64,000 nt of DNA, taken from Plantactinospora soyae. GTDB lineage: Bacteria > Actinomycetota > Actinomycetes > Mycobacteriales > Micromonosporaceae. Where the stretch lies: the NCBI RefSeq assembly GCF_014874095.1, contig NZ_JADBEB010000001.1, positions 8,246,001-8,310,000 on the forward strand, read 5' to 3'. The translations under genes and the position numbers were made by a program. The notes under the pieces are model-generated. The model did not search any database. It saw only the letters and a program-made list of their open reading frames with translations, and had not been told where the DNA came from. Below, in pieces: positions 40,856 through 49,827 of the stretch (positions are counted from its first letter, which is position 1; the number at the start of each line of letters is the position of its first letter).

Positions 40856-41788
40856 TCAGTTGTCGTAGAAGACCCAGTAGCGGGCGGCCAGGAAGTTGAT
40901 CGCGGTGAGGACCGCGATGAGCACGAGCAGCACCCAGGCCATCGCCGAGGCGTAGCCCATGTCGAACTGGGTGAATCCGCGCAGGTACAGGTACACGTTG
41001 TAGAACAGGGTCGACTCCGCCGGGCCACCCGTACCGCCGCTGAGCACGAAGCCCTGGGTGAAGGTCTGGAACGAGGCGATCAGCGACTGGACCAGGTTGA
41101 AGAAGATGATCGGGCTGAGCAGCGGGATCGTGATCGAGCGGAACTGGCGGAACCGGGAGGCGCCGTCGACGGCGGCGGCCTCGTAGTAGGCGACCGGGAT
41201 CTGCCGCAACCCGGCCAGGAAGATCACCATGGGCGAACCGAAGGTCCAGACGTGCAGGATGATCAACGTGGTGAGGGCGTGGTCGGGATCGGTCGTCCAG
41301 GCCGGCCCCCGCACCCCGAACCAGCCGAGGAAGTCGTTGACGATGCCCTCGGCGCCGAAGATGTAGCGCCAGAGCAGCACGACCGCGACGCTGCCGCCCA
41401 GCAGCGACGGCAGGTAGAAGACCGCCCGGTAGACCGGCAGGCCCCGGATGCCCCGGTGCAGCACCATCGCCACCAGCAGGGCCGCCGCCAGCGACAGCGG
41501 CACCGAGACGAACGTGTAGACGAAGGTCACCTGGAGCGACTGGCGCAGCCGGGCGTCGCCGAGCATCTCCCGGAAGTTCTCCAGGCCGATCCACCGGGGC
41601 GCGGTGAGCAGGTCGTAGTCGGTGAAGGCCAGGTAGAGCGAGGCGAAGAACGGGATGACCGTGAAGAGCATCCCGACGAACCAGGGCAGCAGGAACAGGT
41701 AGCCGGCCCGGTCCCGGCGGCCCCGGCTGCGACGTGGTGGTGCCGGGGCCGCCGCCGTTGCGGCGGCGACCCCGGTGGGTACGGTCAC
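40856..41788 (-). CDS. Carbohydrate ABC transporter permease (MalF-like), pectin locus
   Basis: 310 residues from GTG 41788, which overlaps the stop of the binding-protein gene by GTGA. Pro/Ala-rich cytoplasmic tail, first membrane segment RAGYLFLLPWFVGMLFTVIPFFASLYLAF, EAA-loop EAAAVDGASRFRQFRSITIPLL, then FTQGFVLSGGTGGPAESTLFYNVYLYLRGF, all standard for sugar permeases of this type. Acts with the MalG-like permease at 39949. Confidence 0.9.
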   Translation of the reverse strand: MTVPTGVAAATAAAPAPPRRSRGRRDRAGYLFLLPWFVGMLFTVIPFFASLYLAFTDYDLLTAPRWIGLENFREMLGDARLRQSLQVTFVYTFVSVPLSLAAALLVAMVLHRGIRGLPVYRAVFYLPSLLGGSVAVVLLWRYIFGAEGIVNDFLGWFGVRGPAWTTDPDHALTTLIILHVWTFGSPMVIFLAGLRQIPVAYYEAAAVDGASRFRQFRSITIPLLSPIIFFNLVQSLIASFQTFTQGFVLSGGTGGPAESTLFYNVYLYLRGFTQFDMGYASAMAWVLLVLIAVLTAINFLAARYWVFYDN

Positions 41789-43107
41789 TTCGTGAGCGCC
41801 TTGCGGGCCTCGGCGACGAACGCGCGGGCACCCTCGGCCGCGCTCCGCCGCTTGAACTCGACCTCGGTGGCGATGGTCTCCAGGCTCGCCGCGATCGCGC
41901 TGCCACCCGGTGGATAGGTGTACGACCTCGGCAGTTGCTCCCCCTGGAGTCCGATCAGATACTCGGTGGCGGTCTGGTCGTCGGGTTCCAGGGTCGGCTT
42001 GACCGTCTCGGCGATCCGCTGGTTCGCCGGTACGCCCCGGGTGGTACCGGTGGCCTTGGCCGCCTCGGCGTCGTTGACGAGGAAGTCGAGCAGCTTGAGC
42101 GCCTCGTCCCGATGCTTGGACGCCGACGCGATCGACCACAGCGCCGGGGTGTCGATCGACTGCCCACGCCGCCGGCCCTGGACCTCGCCGGGTATCCGCA
42201 ACAGTGCGAGGTTGCCGCCGGCCGCCTCGTTGTAGGAGAGGAAGTTGTTCGTCGGGATGATCTGGGACGCCAGCGTGCCCTTCGCCAGGTACGACTGCGC
42301 GGCCGAGGCCCCGCTCTCCTCGAAGAAACCGGCCGGTGGAAAGCCGCCCTCGTCCCGCATCCGCTGCACCATCTCGAACCAGGCCGTGACGGTGCCCTCG
42401 CTGACCCCGAGCGCCCCGTCAACGGTGAAGAAGTCCTCCCCGCGCTGCCGGCTGAAGACGAGGAGGTTCGCCATGGTCTGCGGCTCGAATCCGGTGCCGT
42501 ACACCTTCCGGCCGCTCTTCGCGGTGACCTGCCGGGCGAACCCGGCCAGGTCCTCCCAGCTCCAGGTGTCGCCGTTCGGCACCTGGACGCCGTACCGGTC
42601 GGTGAGGGTTCGGTTGACGACGAACCCGATGCTGTTCAGTCCGGACGGCACGCCGAAGGTCTTGTCGCCCACGGTCGCCAGCGTGCGGGCGCTCTCGCTC
42701 AACCCGGTCAGGTCGAGCGCGCCCGAGTGCGCGCCGAGGTCGAGCAGGCTGCCCCGGTCGGCGTACTCGCGCAGGCTGTCCACCCGCATCGCCATCAGGT
42801 CCGGCGGGTCGCCGGCGGCGAACCGGGTGGCCAGTTTGTCCTTGTAGGGGGCGCTGTCCTGGTACTCGACCCGGACGGTGACGCCCGGATGCTTGCGCTG
42901 GAAGAGGTCGAGCGCGGCCTGGGTCTTCTGGGCGCGCTTCGCGTCGCCCCACCAGACCATGTTCAGGGTGACGCTGCCCTGGTCGGCATCGTCGCCGCCG
43001 CCGAAGCCCCGGCCGCAGGCGGAAAGACCGAGGGCCAGACCGGCCAGGCCGGTGGCCTTCAGCGCCGCGCGGCGGCCGAGCACGGCAGTGTGGGTGTCGG
43101 GCGGCAT
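41785..43107 (-). CDS. Sugar ABC transporter solute-binding lipoprotein, pectin locus
   Basis: 440 residues. Twin-Arg containing signal GRRAALKATGLAGLALGLSAC with lipobox Cys31 suggests a Tat-exported lipoprotein. Family 1 binding fold: LNMVWWGDAKRAQKTQAALDLFQRKHPGVTVRVEYQD, PPDLMAMRVDSLREYADRGSLLDL, FGVPSGLNSIGFVVNRTL and RGVPANQRIAETVKPTL. GAGGGGAG precedes ATG 43107. Its gene is 11 nt after the pectate lyase stop, so lyase products are probably its ligands. Confidence 0.9.
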   Translation of the reverse strand: MPPDTHTAVLGRRAALKATGLAGLALGLSACGRGFGGGDDADQGSVTLNMVWWGDAKRAQKTQAALDLFQRKHPGVTVRVEYQDSAPYKDKLATRFAAGDPPDLMAMRVDSLREYADRGSLLDLGAHSGALDLTGLSESARTLATVGDKTFGVPSGLNSIGFVVNRTLTDRYGVQVPNGDTWSWEDLAGFARQVTAKSGRKVYGTGFEPQTMANLLVFSRQRGEDFFTVDGALGVSEGTVTAWFEMVQRMRDEGGFPPAGFFEESGASAAQSYLAKGTLASQIIPTNNFLSYNEAAGGNLALLRIPGEVQGRRRGQSIDTPALWSIASASKHRDEALKLLDFLVNDAEAAKATGTTRGVPANQRIAETVKPTLEPDDQTATEYLIGLQGEQLPRSYTYPPGGSAIAASLETIATEVEFKRRSAAEGARAFVAEARKALTK

Positions 43108-43118
43108 GCGTGCTCCCC

Positions 43119-44573
43119 TCAGTTTCCGATGCTGGCCTGCGGGCCGGTGTGGGTCCGCAGCATGGCCGGGATGTCCGCGGCCGGGTGCAGGGTGTACGGG
43201 TAGAAGCTGCTGGGGTTGAACGCCGACCCCTTCGAGGTGACCTTCCCGGAGTCCCAGGGGCTGTTGACGGTGATGTTGCCCCGGTTCACCAGCTCGCCGG
43301 CCTCGACGTAGTACGGGTTACGGACGTTCTCGAAGTAGCTGTTCTCGATGACTGCCTTGGTCAGCCCGCGTACGTAGTTGCCGTACGAGGTCGAGTTCTG
43401 CAGGTAGTTGTTGTACATGTGGCAGTAGGCGATGTTGTCCGCGCTCGGGTTACGGGTCCGGGTGTTCTGGAACCAGTTGTGGTGGATCGTGATCCGGGCG
43501 GTGACGTTCTCGGTCCAGCCGATCCCGAACGTCTTGTTGTTGTCGACGAGGTGGTTCCAGGAGACGGTCAGGTTGGTGGTGTCCTTGCGACTGTCGATCA
43601 GACCGTCGTTCATCCGGGACAGCCGGTTGTGGTCGATCCAGATCCGGTTGGCGGTGTCGAGCTGGATCGCGTCGTAGTCGTAGGCGTCGTCGTCCGGGTC
43701 GTCGTCGGCCATCGTGGTGTCGCGGATGGTCAGGTTCCGGATGATGACGTTGCTGACCCCGGTGTTGAGGAAGAACCCGCCGCCGACGATCTGCCCACTG
43801 GTCCCCACCCCGATGATCGTCTTGTTCGACGCCACCCGCAGCTCGGTGCCCTTCGGACTGATGTTGATCGTTCCGGCGACCCGGATGACGTACGGGGTGC
43901 TGGCCGTGACGTACTGGTTGAGTTGGGCCTGGGTGGTGACCGTGACCGTCTGGCCACCCGCACCACCGGTGGTGCCCTGGGCGAACCCGTCCGGCACCGA
44001 CGAGTACGGCACCTGCGGCCCCGACGACCCACCGATCCTGACCATCTGCCACTGCTGGTTGGTGCCGCCGAGGTCGGCGAACTGGGAGATCCGGCCGCCG
44101 TCGGTGCTGGACCACTCCCACACGTCGAGGGCCTTGCCGCTGAGCCGGTTGACCAACCGCACGTACCCGTCCGGGGAGTCGACGACCCGGAAGTGCTGCC
44201 GGGTGTCACCGCTGGGCGCCTGCTGGGTCAACTCGGCGCCGTCGGCGGCCGACGCGATCTGGAGTGCCTTGCCACTGAGCCGGGACCTGAGCTGGTAGTA
44301 GCCGCTGCCGACGTCGAGGAACTGCCACTGCTGCTGGTTGCCGTCGTTACGGGCCCACTGCACGATCGGCGCGCCGTCGGTCGTGGCGAGGTTGTACACG
44401 TCGATCGCCTTGCCACTGTGCCGCGACGCGAGCACGTAGTAGGCGCCGGTGTCGACGTTGGCGGCCTGGGACGGCGTCGGGGAGACGACCAACGCGACCG
44501 GTACGGCCAGCGCCGCCACCATCATCGCGGCGATGGTCGGTGGGCGCCGACGTCTGAGAATCCTGGGAAGCAT
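43119..44573 (-). CDS. Secreted pectate lyase (PL1) with N-terminal ricin-type lectin
   Basis: 484 residues. Arg-rich signal peptide, cleavage after SPTPSQA (about 37). Residues 40-182 are a ricin B-like module with three QxW-type repeats (GNQQQWQF, TRQHFRV, TNQQWQM). Residues 190-484 are a right-handed beta-helix of the PL1 family: WIDHN at 312-316, acidic calcium region around ADDDPDDDAYDYDAIQLD (289-306), and the catalytic-Arg segment with Arg374-x-Pro376 (TRNPSADN). It should cleave polygalacturonate by beta-elimination outside the cell. Encoded between the pectinesterase (33 nt) and the binding lipoprotein. Its lectin shares an 86-bp identical DNA stretch with the pectinesterase gene. 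Confidence 0.92.
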   Translation of the reverse strand: MLPRILRRRRPPTIAAMMVAALAVPVALVVSPTPSQAANVDTGAYYVLASRHSGKAIDVYNLATTDGAPIVQWARNDGNQQQWQFLDVGSGYYQLRSRLSGKALQIASAADGAELTQQAPSGDTRQHFRVVDSPDGYVRLVNRLSGKALDVWEWSSTDGGRISQFADLGGTNQQWQMVRIGGSSGPQVPYSSVPDGFAQGTTGGAGGQTVTVTTQAQLNQYVTASTPYVIRVAGTINISPKGTELRVASNKTIIGVGTSGQIVGGGFFLNTGVSNVIIRNLTIRDTTMADDDPDDDAYDYDAIQLDTANRIWIDHNRLSRMNDGLIDSRKDTTNLTVSWNHLVDNNKTFGIGWTENVTARITIHHNWFQNTRTRNPSADNIAYCHMYNNYLQNSTSYGNYVRGLTKAVIENSYFENVRNPYYVEAGELVNRGNITVNSPWDSGKVTSKGSAFNPSSFYPYTLHPAADIPAMLRTHTGPQASIGN

Positions 44574-44606
44574 CTGGATGTCCTTCTGTGTGGTGGTGTC
44601 GAGGAG

Positions 44607-46087
44607 TCAGGAGACGGGGTTCCAGCCGTCCGAGCCGGCCAGATAGCGCTGCGGGGTGTAGGTCGGGGCCTGTGCGTCGCTGAGCTGCGGACGGTTGCCG
44701 TTCACACCGGCACCGGCGCCGTTGTTCCGGTACTCGGAGAAGCGGGCGTTCTGCCAGGTGTTGCTGGACATGTTGGTCCACGGCTGTGCGGTGTTGATGT
44801 GCGCGCCGAGGGTCGACTCGCGGTAGAGCACCTGGGCGTCGGGCCCCCACGGTCGGCCGAGGCTGCTGGAGCCCGCCGCCGCCGAACTGGTCAGGTTGCA
44901 GCGGTAGAACAGGAAGCCGTACGCCCGGCTGGCCGGGGTGCGGGCTGCGGTGACCGGGCCGCCGGTGGACCGCTTCTCGTGGACCTGGGTGCTGTGCAGC
45001 ACCGCGATGCCGTCGCCGAAGATGAAGTCGACGGTCCCCTCGACGTACGAGTTCCGCAGGTAGGAACGGGCGGTGGCACCGATCAGGAAGGTGTCCTGGT
45101 CGCCGAGGAGCCGTACGTTGGTCAGCACCGAGCGGTCGGAGTTGAGGTACAGCGCCACGGCCTGGTGCCCGGCCTGGCCGGCGTTGGCCACCTCGTCGAA
45201 GTCGTTCGAGATGGTCAGGTTCGTGGCGCTGAAGCCCCGGCCGGTCACCGTGGCCGTCGCGCTGCCGTTCGTCCCGTAGGTGCTGCCGTCGGGCCGCTGT
45301 GTTCCGGCGGAGTGGTTCTCGACGATGACCACGTTGCCCGGAGCGGTGCCGAGGCCGAGCAGGTGCAGGTTCGTCTTGTTCGAAGGCACCGAGACCACCC
45401 CACGGTAGGTGCCCGGCCGGATCGCGATCGTCACCACGCTGGCACTGTTGGCCGGCGCCGCGTCGATCGCCGACTGCACCGTACGGTGCTGACCGCTGCC
45501 GTCGGCGGCCACCACGATCGAGCCGGCGGGCGGACCGCCGGTGTTCCCGATCTGGACCAGTTGCCACTGCTGGTTCGTGCCACCGAGGTCGGCGAACTGG
45601 GAGATCCGGCCGCCGTCGGTGGTGGACCACTCCCAGACGTCCAGCGCCTTGCCACTGAGCCGGTTCACCAGTCGGACGTAGCCGTCCGGCGAGTCCGCCA
45701 GCGCGAAGTGCTGCCGGGTGTCCGAACTCGACGCCTGCTGGGTCAGTTCCGCGCCGTCCGCCGCCGAGGCGATCTGGAGGACCTTCCCCGAGTGCCGGGA
45801 CCGTACCTGGTAGTAGCCGCTTCCGACGGCGACGAACTGCCACTGCTGCTGGTTGCCGTCGTTACGGGCCCACTGCACGATCGGCGCGCCGTCGGTCGTG
45901 GCGAGGTTGTACACGTCGACGGCCTTTCCGCTGTGCCGCGACGTCAACACGTAGTACGCGGCGGGGTCGACCGTCGCCGCCTGCGCGGGTCCGGTCGGCA
46001 CCATCACTCCGGTCGACAGGCCGTCGCCGCCACCGTGGCGGCGAGGACCGTCCGACGCCGGAACCGCTTGCGGATGGGAATGGGCAT
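44607..46087 (-). CDS. Secreted pectinesterase (CE8) with N-terminal ricin-type lectin; signal peptide apparently frameshifted
   Basis: The body (about 475 residues, from GPAQAATVD) is intact: ricin module with GNQQQWQF and TNQQWQL, then a CE8 beta-helix with GDQDTFLIG, GTVDFIFGDG and GRPWGPDAQVLY carrying the catalytic Asp pair and Arg. No usable start exists in this frame. A good start and signal, ATG 46087 (IRKRFRRRTVLAATVAATA) after AAGGGA, is in another frame and stops at 46004. A one-base loss or two-base gain near 46010-46035 would join signal to mature protein. It would demethylate pectin so the PL1 lyase can act. Either a pseudogene, a sequencing error or programmed shift; first gene of the leftward pectin operon. 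Confidence 0.8.
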
Positions 46088-46236
46088 GACGAGGTTGTCC
46101 CTTCGCGGGGGTGGCACGACTCGGGTGGGACGGTCCGCGCCAGGGATGTGCGCACGCTGCCCGGCGGCGCACCCGACTCCGCTGACGAGGTCCGCGGCTC
46201 CCTTGTGAACCCCGGCAGGGATAGTCAGGCGACAAT

Positions 46237-46255
46237 AAGTTTCTCCGTGAAACTT
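46237..46255. promoter_or_regulatory. Operator-like inverted repeat in divergent pectin promoter
   Basis: AAGTTTC-TCCGT-GAAACTT (7-bp perfect arms) with further flanking GACAA/TTGTC homology lies between the divergent pectinesterase and GH43 genes. It is the best candidate site for the ROK regulator at 49824 or another local repressor. Confidence 0.55.
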
Positions 46256-46313
46256 TGTCAAGACTGTGGTCATCATCGATGCCGAGGTCGCCTGGATCGA
46301 TTAGTTACAGAAG

Positions 46314-46342
46314 TTGACGTAATCAAAACAGTCGATTTAAGG
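46314..46342 (+). promoter_or_regulatory. Possible -35/-10 promoter of the GH43 gene
   Basis: TTGACG (46314-46319) is followed after 17 bp by TTAAGG (46337-46342), just before GTG 46350. The -35 is good, the -10 weak, and the spacing to the start codon would leave a very short leader. Confidence 0.3.
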
Positions 46343-46349
46343 TGGCGAC

Positions 46350-47978
46350 GTGACGCAGCGCCTCTACCAGAACCCGGTGCTGGCGGCCGACTGGTCCGAT
46401 CCGGACGCGATCCGGGTGGGCGATGACTTCTACCTGGTGGCATCGAGCTTCCACCGGGTTCCGGGCCTACCGATCCTGCACTCCCGGAACCTGGTCGACT
46501 GGACGGTCGTGGGGCACGCGCTGGACCGGCTGGAGCCGGCCGCCGAGTTCGCCACGCCCCAGCACGGCCGGGGGATCTGGGCCCCCGCCATCCGGCACCA
46601 CGCCGGCCTGTTCTGGATCTTCTATCCCGACCCCGACCGGGGCATCTTCGTCACCACCGCTCCGGCGGTCACCGGTCCCTGGCGCCGGCCCCGTCCGCTC
46701 AAGACCGGCCGAGGGCTGATCGACCCGTGTCCGCTCTGGGACACCGACGGTACGGCGTACCTGGTGCACGCCTGGGCCCGCAGCCGGGCCGGGTTCAACA
46801 ACCGGATCACCTGTCACCGGATGAGCCCGGACGCGACCCGACTGCTCGACGACGGACGGACCATCATCGACGGCGACCTGATCCCCGGCTGCCGGACCCT
46901 GGAAGGACCGAAGGCCTACCGCCGGGGCGACTGGTACTGGATCTTCGCCCCGGCCGGTGGCGTCGCCGACGGCTGGCAGACCGCCTTCCGGGCCCGACAC
47001 ATCGCCGGCCCGTACGCGCACCGGATCGTGCTGGCCCGGGGCGACACCGAGGTCAACGGGCCCCATCAGGGCGCCTGGCTGGACACCCCCGCCGGGCAGC
47101 ACTGGTTCCTGCACTTCCAGGACCGGGGCGCGCACGGTCGGGTGGTGCACCTCCAGCCGATGCGCTGGGCCGACGACGGCTGGCCCCGGATCGGCGACAA
47201 CGCCGGGACCGGGCCGGGGACACCGGTTCGCAGTCATCCCGTACCGGTGGTCGGGTCCGGCGGCAGCGCGGCCGACGTACCGGCGAATGGGCCGGCACCG
47301 GCGGATGTGCCGGCACCGCCGTCGCCCGCGACCGGCGACGACCTCGCGACCGGGCAGCCCGGCCCGCACTGGTACTGGCCGGCCAATCCCCGGTCGTCCT
47401 GGTGGAGTCCGGGCCGGCCGGAGGGGCTGCGGTTGACCTGCGTCCGCTCAACGGCAATGGCCGACCTGCGCGAACTGCCGAACGTCCTCGGGCAGCGGCT
47501 GCCGGCCGCTCCCGCCACGGTCAGCACGACGATGACCCTGCACAGCGACCTGCCCGGGGCCCGGGCCGGCCTGACCATTCTCGGTCGCGGCTACGCCTGG
47601 CTCGGCCAGGAACGGACCGCGACGGGCATCGCCCTGGTCCACCGCACCGCCGTCGCCCCCGGCGCGGGCGGCAGTGCGGGTGTCGGCGGATTCGAACCCT
47701 CGGCTGGGCCCGCCCCGGCCGAGACCGACCTGGCCCGACCGGTGCCGCTGCCGGCCGGCCAACGGACCGCCGTCCTGCGGGTCCACCTCGGACCCGGCGC
47801 GGTGTGCCGGTTCGCCGCCGCACCGGGCCAGGACCCACCGGTCCCGCTCGGCATCCCGTTCGTGGCATCGCCCGGGCACTGGGTCGGGGCCACCCTCGGG
47901 CTGTTCGCGACCGCCCCACCCGGCGAGGGCCCGGCCGGCCACGCCGAGATCACCCGGTTCACCGTGGTCGGGGGCTGA
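46350..47978 (+). CDS. Cytosolic GH43 family glycosidase (beta-xylosidase/arabinosidase-like)
   Basis: 542 residues, GTG 46350 with AAGGTGG upstream; no signal peptide. N-terminal five-bladed propeller (1-300): base Asp in DWSDPDAIRVGDDFYLVASSF (Asp17), Asp in GLIDPCPLWD, acid Glu in RTLEGPKAYRRGDWYWI, plus GRGIWAPAIR. A Pro/Ala linker (about 295-335) leads to a C-terminal beta-sandwich (340-542) like the GH43 XynB-type domain. Family members remove xylose or arabinose from imported oligomers. Start of a rightward set with two DUF6807 proteins and a ROK regulator; probably processes side chains of pectin fragments brought in by the adjacent importer. Confidence 0.85.
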   Translation: MTQRLYQNPVLAADWSDPDAIRVGDDFYLVASSFHRVPGLPILHSRNLVDWTVVGHALDRLEPAAEFATPQHGRGIWAPAIRHHAGLFWIFYPDPDRGIFVTTAPAVTGPWRRPRPLKTGRGLIDPCPLWDTDGTAYLVHAWARSRAGFNNRITCHRMSPDATRLLDDGRTIIDGDLIPGCRTLEGPKAYRRGDWYWIFAPAGGVADGWQTAFRARHIAGPYAHRIVLARGDTEVNGPHQGAWLDTPAGQHWFLHFQDRGAHGRVVHLQPMRWADDGWPRIGDNAGTGPGTPVRSHPVPVVGSGGSAADVPANGPAPADVPAPPSPATGDDLATGQPGPHWYWPANPRSSWWSPGRPEGLRLTCVRSTAMADLRELPNVLGQRLPAAPATVSTTMTLHSDLPGARAGLTILGRGYAWLGQERTATGIALVHRTAVAPGAGGSAGVGGFEPSAGPAPAETDLARPVPLPAGQRTAVLRVHLGPGAVCRFAAAPGQDPPVPLGIPFVASPGHWVGATLGLFATAPPGEGPAGHAEITRFTVVGG

Positions 47979-47983
47979 GGTCC

Positions 47984-48877
47984 GTGTCGCAGGAGCAGAC
48001 CCGTCCCGTCGGCGCCGTCGGGCTCCGGCACGTCGACCTGGACGTCGCCGAGTACGTCTGGCAGCCCGTCGACCTGCCCCGGCACGTCTCCCCCCGCCCC
48101 TTCCTGCATCCCGTACGCACCCTCGACGGGGTGGCGGTGACGGACTTGATGCCCGGCGACCACCCGCACCACCTCGGGGTCAGCATCGCCGTACCGGACC
48201 TCGCCGGGCACAACTTCTGGGGTGGCCGCACGTTCGTCCGCGCCCACGGACCGACCCGACTGGACAACCACGGCACGCAGCGGCACGAGGGCTGGGTCAG
48301 CCGCACGCCGGAGTCGATAGTCGCCGCGCTGGCCTGGGCCGCGCCGGACGGGACGGTGCTGCTGCGGGAACGGCGCGGGATGGCCGCCGTACCGCTCGAC
48401 CCGGAGTGCTGGGCACTGGACCTGAGCTTCGAGTTGACCAACGTCACCGCCGAGCCGCTGTCGTTCGCCAGCCCGGCGACCAACGGCCGGCCGGATGCCG
48501 GATACGGCGGCTTCTTCTGGCGCGCTCCCCTCGGCACGGCCACCACGGCGGCGTTCGGCCCGCGCCGACGGGGCGTACGACACCTGCACGGGCGCCGGGG
48601 CGACTGGCTCGCCCTCACCGGCGCCAGCAGCCCGGCCGCCCGCTGGACCCTGGTGTTCGTACCGGTGGACGAGCAGGCGCGGGCCGATCCCTGGTTCGTC
48701 CGCACCGGCGACTACCCCGGCGTCGGCTCCTGCCTGGCCTGGGAACGCCCGCTGGTCGTCCAGACCGGGGACACGCTGCGGCGCCGTATCATCACCATCG
48801 TCGCCGACGGCACCCTGACCGCCGGCCGGGCCGCCCGGCTCGCGGCGGCCGCCACCGCACACGCCACGGACCGATGA
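47984..48877 (+). CDS. DUF6807 (PmoA-like) family protein 1
   Basis: 297 residues from GTG 47984, five bases after the GH43 stop. The family signature is clear: RPFLHPVRTLDGVAVTDLMPGDHPHHLGVSIAVPDLAGHNFWGGRTF, LDNHGTQRHEGW and GYGGFFWRAP. These proteins have a beta-rich fold, no signal peptide here, and no proven activity; they recur near sugar-degradation genes and were once named after an assumed methane oxygenase link. Conserved His and Asn residues (HPHHLG, DNHG) could bind metal or sugar. Its neighbour at 48907 is a paralogue. Context suggests an intracellular step in pectin-fragment breakdown. Confidence 0.8.
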   Translation: MSQEQTRPVGAVGLRHVDLDVAEYVWQPVDLPRHVSPRPFLHPVRTLDGVAVTDLMPGDHPHHLGVSIAVPDLAGHNFWGGRTFVRAHGPTRLDNHGTQRHEGWVSRTPESIVAALAWAAPDGTVLLRERRGMAAVPLDPECWALDLSFELTNVTAEPLSFASPATNGRPDAGYGGFFWRAPLGTATTAAFGPRRRGVRHLHGRRGDWLALTGASSPAARWTLVFVPVDEQARADPWFVRTGDYPGVGSCLAWERPLVVQTGDTLRRRIITIVADGTLTAGRAARLAAAATAHATDR

Positions 48878-48906
48878 GGACATCGACGGACGAGAGGGGC
48901 GATGGC

Positions 48907-49827
48907 ATGGGAGGCCGATCGCCCGACCGGCACCGGCGGCATCCCGCCCCCACCGGGAAGTCCACTCCGGAGACGGCCACCCTCGCGCTCTTCCCGGACC
49001 AGCCGCCCGTCGCGCACTACGGCACCGGCACCGGCCTCGCGGTCGCGCTGGCACCCCGGCCGTACCTGCATCCGGTACGCACCATCGGCGGTACCCCGGT
49101 CACCGAACTGATGCCCGCCTCCCACCGGCACCACCTGGGCGCCGGACTGGCCGTACCCGACGTCGGCGGCGCGAACTTCTGGGGCGGCCGTACCTTCGTG
49201 CCCGGGCACGGGCCGATGTGGCTGGACAACCACGGCACCCAACGGCACCGGGAGTGGCTGCGACGCGAGCCGGCGACGCTCTCCCACGCGCTGCACTGGG
49301 CCGCCATCGGCGGAGAGGTCCTGCTCGCCGAGCGACGTACCCTGGCCTGCCGTCCGGTGAGCGACGACGCCTGGGCCCTCGACGTCGACTTCACCCTCAC
49401 CAACCTGACCGGCCGGCCGCTCGCCATCCGCAGTCCGGCGACGCAGGGCCGGGTCGGAGCCGGGTACGGCGGCTTCTTCTGGCGTGCCCCGACCGGAGCC
49501 CATCCGGCCCGGGCGATCGGTCCGGGCGGTGCCGACCTGGCGGACCTGCACGGTGCCACCGCCGACTGGCTGGCCCTGACCGGCAGTACCGGCGACCGCG
49601 ACTGGACGCTGATCTTCGCGGGTGCCACCGAGCGGACCCGACGGGACCGGTGGTTCGTCCGGATCCGCGACTACATCGGAGTGGGATCCTCGCTGGCCTG
49701 GGACCGGCCGTTGGTACTGGCCCCGGCCGAGGTGACGACGCGGCGGATAGTCACGGTCATCGCGGACGGCATCCTCCGTCCGGCGCAGATCCGCGACCTC
49801 GCGACCGGCTTGGGATCCGGTCCGTGA
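48907..49827 (+). CDS. DUF6807 (PmoA-like) family protein 2
   Basis: 306 residues from ATG 48907 (GAGGGG eight bases before); ATG 48874 overlaps the previous stop by ATGA and is an alternative. Same family as the preceding protein: RPYLHPVRTIGGTPVTELMPASHRHHLGAGLAVPDVGGANFWGGRTF, LDNHGTQRHREW and GYGGFFWRAP. The first 40 residues are a variable polar segment. Conserved positions are kept, so both copies are probably active or form a heteromer. Overlaps the ROK gene by GTGA. Confidence 0.8.
   Translation: MGGRSPDRHRRHPAPTGKSTPETATLALFPDQPPVAHYGTGTGLAVALAPRPYLHPVRTIGGTPVTELMPASHRHHLGAGLAVPDVGGANFWGGRTFVPGHGPMWLDNHGTQRHREWLRREPATLSHALHWAAIGGEVLLAERRTLACRPVSDDAWALDVDFTLTNLTGRPLAIRSPATQGRVGAGYGGFFWRAPTGAHPARAIGPGGADLADLHGATADWLALTGSTGDRDWTLIFAGATERTRRDRWFVRIRDYIGVGSSLAWDRPLVLAPAEVTTRRIVTVIADGILRPAQIRDLATGLGSGP

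Noticed and set aside
47688-47703. tRNA T-arm-like sequence GGATTCGAACCCTCGG
   Set aside because: It lies inside the GH43 coding frame (GGFEPS) and no acceptor, D or anticodon arms can be drawn around it.
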